Shown here piece after piece: positions 4,891 through 11,494 of a DNA stretch of 11,494 bases; positions within the stretch are counted from its first letter, which is position 1; each line of letters starts with the position of its first letter. The notes beneath the pieces were generated by a model, which had not been told where the DNA came from, did not search any database, and saw nothing but the letters and a program-made list of their open reading frames with translations. Origin of the DNA: Actinomycetota bacterium (lineage in GTDB: Bacteria; Actinomycetota; Acidimicrobiia; Acidimicrobiales; Ilumatobacteraceae); assembly GCA_009705435.1 (NCBI GenBank), contig WLTJ01000026.1, positions 1 to 11,494 on the forward strand, in the 5' to 3' direction. The translations under genes were made by a program, and so were the position numbers.

Positions 4891-7787
4891 AACACCAAGT
4901 TGACCATACGGCCAGGCACGACAACGACCTTTTTGGGTGTCTGTCCGCCTAAAGCGGCAAGAACTTTTGGATCTGAGAGGACTAGTGCCTGCACAGTTGC
5001 CAAATCAGTGCCAGTGGGAACCACCAAACGCGAACGCACCTTGCCGTTGATCTGCACCGGATACTCAAATGTGTCGTCAATCAGGAGTTGTGGATCAAAC
5101 ACTGGAAATGGTTCAAAGGTGAGAGTTTGGCTGTGTCCGAGGCGCCCCCATAATTCTTCGGCCATATGTGGACATAGCGGAGCCAACATGTGGATCATCG
5201 GAGATGCGATTTCGAGTGGGGTGGAACCCGTTGCGGCCGCCTCTTGAGTGAGCGCATTATTCAACTCAATCAATTTGGCGATAGCGGTATTGAATCGCAA
5301 CCCATCCATATCGGAGCGAATTCCTTCAATCATGCGATGCAAGAGCTTGCGGAGTTCGGGGGTCGCTGGCGTATCAACAACTCGTGAGGCACCCGTATCT
5401 TCATCAACCATGTTGCGCCACACGCGTTGCAAGAAGCGCTGCATACCGATCACGTCGCGCGTATTCCAAGGACGACTTGCCTCAAGAGGGCCAGAACTCA
5501 TCTCGTATAGGCGAAAGGTGTCGGCGCCGTATTCGTCATACATCTCATCGGGAGTGACGATGTTCTTCAGACTCTTTCCCATTTTTCCGTACTCGCGTTG
5601 CACCTCTTCGCCTGCATACCAATAGGTGCCGTCACGTTCTTCAACATCAGTAGAGGTCACTGGTTGACCGCGTGGATCGCGATATGCGAAGGCCTGAATA
5701 TAGCCCTGATTGAAAAGGCGGTGAAAAGGTTCTGAACTCGAAAGATGACCTAAGTCAAATAAAACCTTGTGCCAGAAGCGAGCGTACAAAAGATGTAAGA
5801 CGGCATGTTCAACGCCGCCGACATACAGATCAACGCCACCTGTGTGACCAGTTTTGCCGTCGCCTCCATCGGCTGGACCCATCCAGTATTTTTCAACGGC
5901 AGGATCCACGAAAAATTCTGTATTAGTTGGGTCGAGATAGCGCAGTTCATACCAACATGAGCCAGCCCATTGAGGCATGACGTTAATTTCACGACGATAT
6001 TTCTTGGGACCATCACCTAGGTCGAGAACAACTTCACGCCATTGCGCGCTGCGCGCCAATGGGGGAATCGGGTCCGTGACCTCATCATTGGGGTCAAGCG
6101 CCTGGGGTTTGAAGTCTTCTAATTGCGGTAGTAGCACAGGCAACATTGAGTCAGGTAACGAAACAGGCTGATCGTCCTCATCGTAAACAATGGGGAAGGG
6201 CTCGCCCCAATACCGTTGGCGACTGAAGAGCCAATCGCGGAGTTTGAAATTGACAGTGGCTAAGCCGCAACCGTTTTCTTCAAGCCAGGTGTTCATCACC
6301 TTGATACCTTCATGAACTTCAACAAGACCGTTAAGACTCAAGCTGGCACTCGATGAATTGATGTACGCACCATCACCGACGAAGGCTTCGTTCCACGTTG
6401 ATGTGTCAACCCCGTCACCATTTTGTGGTTCAAGATCGTGCGCTGTGAACCATTGGCTTGGAGGTTGTTGAATAGCGGGCACGGCAAGATGAAAACGGCG
6501 AGCAAATTGGAAGTCACGTTGATCGCCACATGGCACAGCCATAATCGCGCCAGTGCCATAGCCCATTAAGACGTAGTCCGCCACCCACACCGGTATCTCT
6601 TGGCCGTTGACAGGATTCGTGGCGAATGTACCAGTAAAGACACCCGTTTTTTCACGAGTGTCATCTTGGCGATCGATTTGATTTTTGCTGGCGGCAACCA
6701 TGCGGTAGGCGTCGACCGCCGCTTTGTTATCGCTGGTTGTCAGCGCATCGACCAAGGGGTGCTCGGGCGAGATGACCATAAATGATGCCCCGAATAAAGT
6801 ATCTGGGCGAGTAGTAAAGACGCTGAGGATGCCCGCCGGAGTGGTGAAGTCAACTCTCGCTCCTTCGCTACGACCGATCCAGTTGCGCTGCATCAACTTG
6901 ATGGGTTCGGGCCAATCCAGGCGATCAAGATCTTGTAATAGGCGATCCGCATAGGTAGTAATGCGCATTGTCCATTGGCGCATGCTCTTTTTAAAAACGG
7001 GATAGTTGCCAATATCGCTACGACCATCGGCGGTAACTTCTTCATTGGCCAAAATAGTTCCGAGACCTGGACACCAATTGACAGGCGCTTCGGAAAGATA
7101 AGCCAAACGTCGCGCATCGATTGCCTGACGGCGCTCGTGTTTATTGTGCTCGTTCCAAGGTTGACCATTAGGGGTCGCGATTGAACCATCGGCGTATGCC
7201 TGTTCAAGTTCGATGATGGGTCGTGCGCGCTGTTCGATCTCGTCGTACCAACTGTTGAAGACTTGAAGAAATATCCATTGTGTCCAGCGATAAAAATCTT
7301 CGTCTGTTGTACTGACACTGCGTCGTGCGTCATGCCCAAGTCCGAGACGACGAAGTTGGCGACGCATATTGGCGACATTGGCTTCAGTATTGACTCGCGG
7401 GTGCACGCCAGTAGCGATGGCATGTTGCTCGGCGGGAAGTCCGAAACTGTCGTAGCCCAATGCGTGCAATACGTTGTAACCCGTCATTCGCTTGAAGCGA
7501 GCGTAAACATCGGTGGCGATATAACCGAGGGGATGACCGACATGCAATCCAGATCCACTCGGATAGGGGAACATATCAAGGACAAACAGTTTCGGTCGAC
7601 CGGCTACCTTGTCAGGTTCGCCTAGTGGCCCAGCAGGATTTGGTGCCTCAAAGGTGCCTTCGGCCTCCCAGCGATCTTGCCAGCGCTGCTCAATGTCAAG
7701 GGCGAGGGCGGCGTTGTAACGCAAGCGAGGAATGTCAGCGCTATGAGCCGATTCAGAAGGGTTGTGGTCGGCTGAGTTGGGGGACAT
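4887..7787 (-). CDS. leuS: Leucyl-tRNA synthetase
   Basis: A 966-residue class I aminoacyl-tRNA synthetase that charges tRNA-Leu in the cytosol. The HIGH motif is HVGH at residues 82-85 within FPYPSGSGLHVGHPLGY, and the KMSKS loop is KMGKS at 735-739 (bases 5571-5585). The CP1 editing domain is intact: TTRPDT at 325-330, and GYGTGAIMAVP from 409 followed by GDQRD, keeping the Asp needed to bind the amino group of misacylated tRNA. The anticodon-binding and C-terminal domains are full length. The insert before the editing domain (HERRQAIDARRLAYLSEAPVNWCPGLGTILANEEV) is cut here to its character: it is the actinobacterial type. I chose ATG 7787; an in-frame TTG at 7796 would add three residues. 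Neither start has a visible Shine-Dalgarno, so the mRNA may be leaderless or nearly so. It leads a run with the GDPD and GH84 genes. Confidence 0.97.
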   Translation of the reverse strand: MSPNSADHNPSESAHSADIPRLRYNAALALDIEQRWQDRWEAEGTFEAPNPAGPLGEPDKVAGRPKLFVLDMFPYPSGSGLHVGHPLGYIATDVYARFKRMTGYNVLHALGYDSFGLPAEQHAIATGVHPRVNTEANVANMRRQLRRLGLGHDARRSVSTTDEDFYRWTQWIFLQVFNSWYDEIEQRARPIIELEQAYADGSIATPNGQPWNEHNKHERRQAIDARRLAYLSEAPVNWCPGLGTILANEEVTADGRSDIGNYPVFKKSMRQWTMRITTYADRLLQDLDRLDWPEPIKLMQRNWIGRSEGARVDFTTPAGILSVFTTRPDTLFGASFMVISPEHPLVDALTTSDNKAAVDAYRMVAASKNQIDRQDDTREKTGVFTGTFATNPVNGQEIPVWVADYVLMGYGTGAIMAVPCGDQRDFQFARRFHLAVPAIQQPPSQWFTAHDLEPQNGDGVDTSTWNEAFVGDGAYINSSSASLSLNGLVEVHEGIKVMNTWLEENGCGLATVNFKLRDWLFSRQRYWGEPFPIVYDEDDQPVSLPDSMLPVLLPQLEDFKPQALDPNDEVTDPIPPLARSAQWREVVLDLGDGPKKYRREINVMPQWAGSCWYELRYLDPTNTEFFVDPAVEKYWMGPADGGDGKTGHTGGVDLYVGGVEHAVLHLLYARFWHKVLFDLGHLSSSEPFHRLFNQGYIQAFAYRDPRGQPVTSTDVEERDGTYWYAGEEVQREYGKMGKSLKNIVTPDEMYDEYGADTFRLYEMSSGPLEASRPWNTRDVIGMQRFLQRVWRNMVDEDTGASRVVDTPATPELRKLLHRMIEGIRSDMDGLRFNTAIAKLIELNNALTQEAAATGSTPLEIASPMIHMLAPLCPHMAEELWGRLGHSQTLTFEPFPVFDPQLLIDDTFEYPVQINGKVRSRLVVPTGTDLATVQALVLSDPKVLAALGGQTPKKVVVVPGRMVNLVL

Positions 7788-7894
7788 ATCAGTCAAAGTT
7801 TATGCCACACAGGTCTATTCAGAACTGTTTCACACGCTCTGATCGCTTGAATCCCATTTTTCGTCGCGCTGGGAACTAATTTCAAGGTGTCTCC
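7788..7894. promoter_or_regulatory. Divergent promoter region between leuS and the acyl-AMP ligase
   Basis: This 107-bp gap separates two divergently transcribed genes and must hold both promoters. For leuS, a CATAAA hexamer on the minus strand (7799-7804) lies only 11 nt from the ATG, a spacing that fits a nearly leaderless transcript; its -35 is unclear. For the plus-strand gene I see only the ribosome site AAGGTG at 7884-7889 and no convincing -10/-35 pair. No T-box or other leader structure was found. Confidence 0.4.
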
Positions 7895-9661
7895 ATGAGT
7901 ACCTCCCACGATCTCCCCAGTTCTTTCGCTGATCCCCGCCAAGCGCGTCAATCGGCTATCAAGCGTTCTTTACCCCAGGGCTCGGTGATTGAGCGTCTTG
8001 AACAATCGGCCGATGCACCCACGGGAGTTCGCTTCGTTGGTCAGTCAATCGCTCCCACAACTGGACCAGCATTCATCTCTTGGCGCGAGATTCATGATGA
8101 TGCCCGAGCAGTTGGAGCGGCGCTGCAGGCGTTGGGTCTGATACCAGGTGATCATGTAGCAATCTTGGGACCAACAAGTCGCGAACTGATGACGATTGTG
8201 CGCGGATGTTGGATGGCAGGTATTGCCAGCATGGTTTTACCATTACCGATGAGGATGGCATCGCTTGATGCTTTTGTAGATAGCACGCGGAGCCGTATTC
8301 GTCACGGTGAAGCCAAGTTGGTGTTGATTGATGATCAGTTGGCAGACTTTTATCAAACCATTCCTGGCGATCCACCCACGCTGCCGATGGGCGCTGTCAT
8401 GCCTGGAAAAGGAAAGCCCAACGGCGATCGACTGGAAATACCTGATCATGATCCCGAGCGCTTAGTAATTCTGCAATACACGAGTGGTTCAACTGCCGAG
8501 CCCAAAGGTGTGATGATCCCTGATCGTGTGTTGACAGCCAACATTGACGCCAGTTGCGCTGCCGCAGAACTTGATGCGAACGAAGTGATGGTCTCATGGC
8601 TGCCTCTGTATCACGACATGGGCTTAGTTGGTTTTTTGGCATTGCCAATGATGAACGGAGTGCACTTAGTGCAAGCTGCTCCTCAAGATTTTATGGCTCA
8701 TCCTGGACATTGGATGGAGTGGATTAGTGATTGGAAAGGTACCGCTACCGCTGGACCAAACTTCGCTTGGGTCTTAGCGACGCGCGCCCTCAAGCGCATG
8801 AGTGGCCTCGACCTCTCATCTTTGACTTTGGCTTTGTCTGGTGCTGAACCAGTAGACCCAGAAGCGGTGGAGGCTTTTGTACGTGCCGCCGAACCTTTTG
8901 GGTTATCGGCCGGAAGTATTTTCCCTGCCTTTGGTATGGCAGAGGTTGCCATTGGAGGTGCGTTCCCACCGAGGTATCGCGGTCTCGTATGTGACACGGT
9001 GGATCGCATTGCCATGGAGCGCGACCGCATTGCTGTTCCCGTTGTTGTTGATGAATCACATCAAGACGATGTCACAGTACGACGCTTGCCTTTGTTGGGT
9101 CACGCTGTTCCCGGATTAGAAATGAAAATTGTGGATCCGATGACTCGTGAGACACTTCCAGAACGTGTCGTTGGTGAATTGTTCTTACGGGGAACGAGTG
9201 TCACCCCCGGTTATTACAAGCGTCCCGAGGCAACGGCAAGTATGTTCCACGAAGGCTGGTTGTGCACTGGCGATTTGGCATATTTGCTGAATGGAGAATT
9301 GGTAATCTGCGGCCGAATAAAAGATGTCATTATCGTTGGGGGCCGCAATGTCTTCCCCGAAGATATTGAACGTGCTGTCGGCGAATTGGACGGAGTGCGC
9401 GCAGGTAATGTCATCGCTTTCGGTGTGGACGGATACAAGGGTAAAGAAACAGTGATTGTCGTGGCCGAAGTGAAGGCCGAAGATCTCACTGCAGTTCGGC
9501 GGGCCATTCACCATTCAGCATTGGAGGTTTCTGGTCTACCACCTCGTGACATCATGCTGGTGCGCCCTGGAACACTGCCCAAGACAAGCAGTGGCAAATT
9601 GCAGCGCGCGAAATGTCGCGAGTCGTATCTTGCTGGGGAACTTGAATTGCTCAGCGAATAA
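7895..9661 (+). CDS. Fatty acyl-AMP ligase (FAAL/FadD32-like ANL enzyme)
   Basis: A 588-residue adenylate-forming enzyme that activates a fatty acid with ATP to an acyl-adenylate. ANL motifs in order are the P-loop TSGST at residues 196-200 followed by EPKGV, WLPLYHDMGLVG (235-246), FGMAE (346-350), TGD (458-460), GRIKD with Arg474 followed by GRNVFPEDIE (483-492), and the catalytic Lys568 in SSGKLQR. The YHDMG segment, the long stretch between FGMAE and the hinge, and the RNVFPEDIE segment resemble fatty acyl-AMP ligases, which hand the acyl group to an acyl carrier protein, rather than acyl-CoA ligases. The ATG at 7895 has AAGGTG 5 nt upstream. No carrier protein, polyketide synthase or desaturase lies in the window, so its acceptor is unknown. 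It is the only plus-strand gene, divergent from leuS. A long-chain acyl-CoA synthetase is the main alternative. Confidence 0.88.
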   Translation: MSTSHDLPSSFADPRQARQSAIKRSLPQGSVIERLEQSADAPTGVRFVGQSIAPTTGPAFISWREIHDDARAVGAALQALGLIPGDHVAILGPTSRELMTIVRGCWMAGIASMVLPLPMRMASLDAFVDSTRSRIRHGEAKLVLIDDQLADFYQTIPGDPPTLPMGAVMPGKGKPNGDRLEIPDHDPERLVILQYTSGSTAEPKGVMIPDRVLTANIDASCAAAELDANEVMVSWLPLYHDMGLVGFLALPMMNGVHLVQAAPQDFMAHPGHWMEWISDWKGTATAGPNFAWVLATRALKRMSGLDLSSLTLALSGAEPVDPEAVEAFVRAAEPFGLSAGSIFPAFGMAEVAIGGAFPPRYRGLVCDTVDRIAMERDRIAVPVVVDESHQDDVTVRRLPLLGHAVPGLEMKIVDPMTRETLPERVVGELFLRGTSVTPGYYKRPEATASMFHEGWLCTGDLAYLLNGELVICGRIKDVIIVGGRNVFPEDIERAVGELDGVRAGNVIAFGVDGYKGKETVIVVAEVKAEDLTAVRRAIHHSALEVSGLPPRDIMLVRPGTLPKTSSGKLQRAKCRESYLAGELELLSE

Positions 9662-9673
9662 TTGAAGCGTGAA

Positions 9674-10693
9674 TTAGGCCGACTGCAGGTCGGCCATCAC
9701 CTTGCTCCAGCGCTCTGGATCAGATTTGTATGGGGCGTAAAATGAGATGCGCTGGATGACATCTCCATATCGCCTCGTCAACTCGGGTGCAATGCGCTCG
9801 GGTTCACCGACCACGGCGAAAGTGTTGAGTACTTCATCGGTGATCAGAGTTCCCATCTCATCCCATTGACCCTGTTTTGACAGCGAATTGAGGCGATCTT
9901 GTAAATCTCCCCAACCATGGAGTTCAAGAACTGGGCGATATGCGGGAGTCGAACCATAGAAAGCGATTTGTTTGCGTGTGCCAATGGAGGCGCGTTCAAG
10001 CTCGCGCTCGTCGTTACCGCTGACGACAAAACTTGGACCAACGATTTCAAAGCCGTCCATTGTCTTGCCGGCCTTTGCGCGACCCCGCTCAAGTGCTGGA
10101 ATCGTCACTTCACGCAGATATTTTTCAGTCGTAAAGCCGTGACAGATGAATCCATCACACACCTCGCCGGCCACTTCAGTCATCAGCTCGCCGACACCCG
10201 CAAGGAAGATTTTTGGTGGACCAAATGAACCCATATCGGATGCTGCTGGACTGAACATGGGGGTCATCAAAGTGTGCGTGTAAAACTCACCGCGAAATTC
10301 AAGGCGTTCACCAGTTAGCCAAGCATCCCAAATGGCGTGAATAGCCAAAATCATTTCGCGCATCCGAAGCGCTGGCTTACTCCACGGCATGCTGAAACGC
10401 TTAGTGATGTGCGGCTGAATCTGACTACCGAGACCGAGGATAAAGCGACCCTGCGAATAAGCCTGAAGATCCCACGCGGTGTTGGCCAGCGTCATCGGAC
10501 TACGCGCAAAAGCGACAGCGATAGAGGTTCCGATTTCGAGCGTGGTGGTGTGTTCGGCAGCCATCAACAACGGAAGAAATGGATCGTGGCTGGTTTCAGC
10601 AGTCCATGCCCCGCTATAGCCAGCGGCTTCAGCATCTTTGGCACTGTTAATTGCCTCGTGCAGGTTGGAACTAATTCCGCCGTCAACTTTCAT
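9674..10693 (-). CDS. LLM-class F420-dependent oxidoreductase
   Basis: A 339-residue protein of the luciferase-like monooxygenase superfamily, resembling the MSMEG_2256-type F420-dependent subgroup. Family features are the N-terminal MKVDGG strand, AAGYSGAWTAETSHDPFLPL (cut: residues 23-42), IGTSIAVAFARSPMTLA (54-70), and GRFILGLGSQ (82-91) forming cofactor-binding parts of the TIM barrel. These enzymes use reduced or oxidised coenzyme F420 to transfer hydride; the substrate cannot be told from sequence. The ATG at 10693 has a strong GGGGAG Shine-Dalgarno at 10699-10704, 5 nt away. It lies 59 bp downstream of the PAC2 gene on the same strand. The gap holds a direct repeat of CATGCTT (10704-10710 and 10714-10720) and a weak TTGGC/GCCAA inverted repeat (10719-10736). 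It converges with the acyl-AMP ligase, whose stop is 12 bp from its own. Confidence 0.9.
   Translation of the reverse strand: MKVDGGISSNLHEAINSAKDAEAAGYSGAWTAETSHDPFLPLLMAAEHTTTLEIGTSIAVAFARSPMTLANTAWDLQAYSQGRFILGLGSQIQPHITKRFSMPWSKPALRMREMILAIHAIWDAWLTGERLEFRGEFYTHTLMTPMFSPAASDMGSFGPPKIFLAGVGELMTEVAGEVCDGFICHGFTTEKYLREVTIPALERGRAKAGKTMDGFEIVGPSFVVSGNDERELERASIGTRKQIAFYGSTPAYRPVLELHGWGDLQDRLNSLSKQGQWDEMGTLITDEVLNTFAVVGEPERIAPELTRRYGDVIQRISFYAPYKSDPERWSKVMADLQSA
9677..9695. terminator. Hairpin at the convergent junction, possible bidirectional terminator
   Basis: GGCCGACTGCAGGTCGGCC has a perfect 7-bp GC-rich stem (GGCCGAC/GTCGGCC) around a 5-nt loop. It lies inside the last codons of the LLM oxidoreductase gene and 15 bp past the acyl-AMP ligase stop. 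No U-run follows on either strand, so it is at best a non-canonical terminator for the plus-strand gene. Confidence 0.4.
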
Positions 10694-10752
10694 AACTACT
10701 CCCCATGCTTTCTCATGCTTGGCACATCTAGGCCAAATGACATATGAACAAA

Positions 10753-11494
10753 CTACTCGGGGTTGGCGTCGCGAAGAAATGCATCAAGCTCGGCAGAAAG
10801 TTCCTCAATTGAAGGGATATCACTTTCGGTGAGTTGGCTCTGATTGTTGGGATTGACTGGCGCACCAATCAGGGCGTCATAGGCGGCCTCAAGTTTTGCC
10901 ACCATTTCAGCGTGTTCGGAGTTACGGGCCACCATGCGGTCCAGACGTTCGCGTTGGATCACCGCTTCCTGATCAAGTTTGGAACCATCAAAATGGAGAT
11001 CGGCGACCGAGACCAATCCCCGCAAAAGTGCTGATGAGGCTGCTGGGTACGTCATGCCAGGCAGATATTGCGGAACCTGGGCCCACACGCTGATGGAGGG
11101 GATGCCACTGTCGTGGAGAACCTGTTCAAGCACCGCGACCATGCCGGCAGGAACGTCTACTGTGCTGCGTAAAAACGGAGCTTTTTCCAAAAGTTCCACA
11201 GTTGGAGTTGTGCAGGAGAGATTGATCGCTCGGGTATGAGGGGTGGGGAAGGGGTAGGCGCCCAGACCAACCATCATTGACACATCCATCCTCAGGCACA
11301 ACTCGCGAACCGCAGCCGAAAAACGATTCCATGCCGAGTCTGGCTCGTGGCCTCTGAGGATTAGTAGATCGCGTCCATTGGCGTCATGTCCCGAGTACAT
11401 GTCAATTGATGGCCAGTCAAGACCGTTGTTGCGGCCTTCACGGATTTCCATCGTGGGGCGCCGTGCTCGAAAATCAATGAAAACATCGGGATCA
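10753..11494 (-). CDS. PAC2-family protein (N-terminus outside window)
   Basis: The frame is open to the right edge of the window. The ATG at 11451 is internal: 14 codons upstream encode DPDVFIDFRARRPT, which matches the conserved DFxxxRP stretch of actinobacterial PAC2 proteins, so the true start lies outside. The visible 246 residues include GRDLLILRGHEPDSAWNRF, a GAYPFPTPHTR loop, SISVWAQVPQYLPGMTYP, and a C-terminal helical region ending in an acidic tail. PAC2 is the fold of eukaryotic proteasome assembly chaperones; actinobacteria have several members (such as the mycobacterial Rv2125 and Rv2714) whose function is not settled. No proteasome gene is in the window. The TAG stop at 10753 is 59 bp before the LLM oxidoreductase start, so the two may be co-transcribed. 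Confidence 0.88.
   Translation of the reverse strand, partial: DPDVFIDFRARRPTMEIREGRNNGLDWPSIDMYSGHDANGRDLLILRGHEPDSAWNRFSAAVRELCLRMDVSMMVGLGAYPFPTPHTRAINLSCTTPTVELLEKAPFLRSTVDVPAGMVAVLEQVLHDSGIPSISVWAQVPQYLPGMTYPAASSALLRGLVSVADLHFDGSKLDQEAVIQRERLDRMVARNSEHAEMVAKLEAAYDALIGAPVNPNNQSQLTESDIPSIEELSAELDAFLRDANPE

Noticed and set aside
6512..6563. Non-standard CGDQRD in place of AHDERD in the LeuRS editing domain
   Set aside because: Both aspartates are kept and I recall this form from other actinobacterial LeuRS, so it is unlikely to mark an editing defect.
7788..7894. Possible T-box or leader attenuator upstream of leuS
   Set aside because: The gap is short and shared with a divergent gene, and no specifier stem or antiterminator could be found.
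11449..11451. ATG as the start of the PAC2 gene
   Set aside because: The frame continues upstream to the window edge and encodes the conserved DFxxxRP segment of the family.
1..11494. CRISPR array, transposon ends, tRNA or rRNA genes
   Set aside because: No regularly spaced repeats, transposase genes, terminal inverted repeats or tRNA-like cloverleaf signals were seen on either strand.

Overview
The window looks like chromosomal DNA from an actinobacterium, most likely a moderate-GC member of the Acidimicrobiia (Ilumatobacter-like). This is inferred from gene content. There is an F420-type luciferase-like oxidoreductase, an actinobacterial PAC2 protein, an actinobacterial-style leucyl-tRNA synthetase, a lipoprotein with a long Thr/Pro linker, and a fatty acyl-AMP ligase. 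There are no RNA genes, insertion sequences or CRISPR arrays.

Layout, with all genes on the minus strand except one. At the right edge, a PAC2 protein (10753-11494, N-terminus outside the window) is followed by an F420-dependent LLM oxidoreductase (9674-10693). It converges with the only plus-strand gene, a fatty acyl-AMP ligase (7895-9661); a short hairpin lies at the junction. The ligase diverges from leuS (4887-7787). leuS heads a compact run: its stop overlaps the GTG start of a GDPD-family lipoprotein (3817-4890), and 27 bp further on is a GH84 glycoside hydrolase (2578-3789).

After a 190-bp non-coding gap with two related TAACGA inverted repeats, a second transcription unit begins. It encodes a stand-alone VWA protein (1677-2387), a MoxR/CbbQ-type AAA+ ATPase (764-1543), and a protein with HEXXH and EExR motifs (1-764, C-terminus outside the window). 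The ATPase and HEXXH genes overlap by one base. The HEXXH gene is open to the left edge. I obtained it by reading the reverse complement directly.

How the genes work together: leuS is housekeeping and the GDPD and GH84 genes appear to ride on its transcript. The VWA, AAA+ and HEXXH trio is the most interesting part. MoxR ATPases commonly work with VWA partners to remodel or metallate a client protein. Here the third member carries a metallopeptidase-like zinc site and the unit has its own likely operator. Its biological role cannot be told from the sequence.
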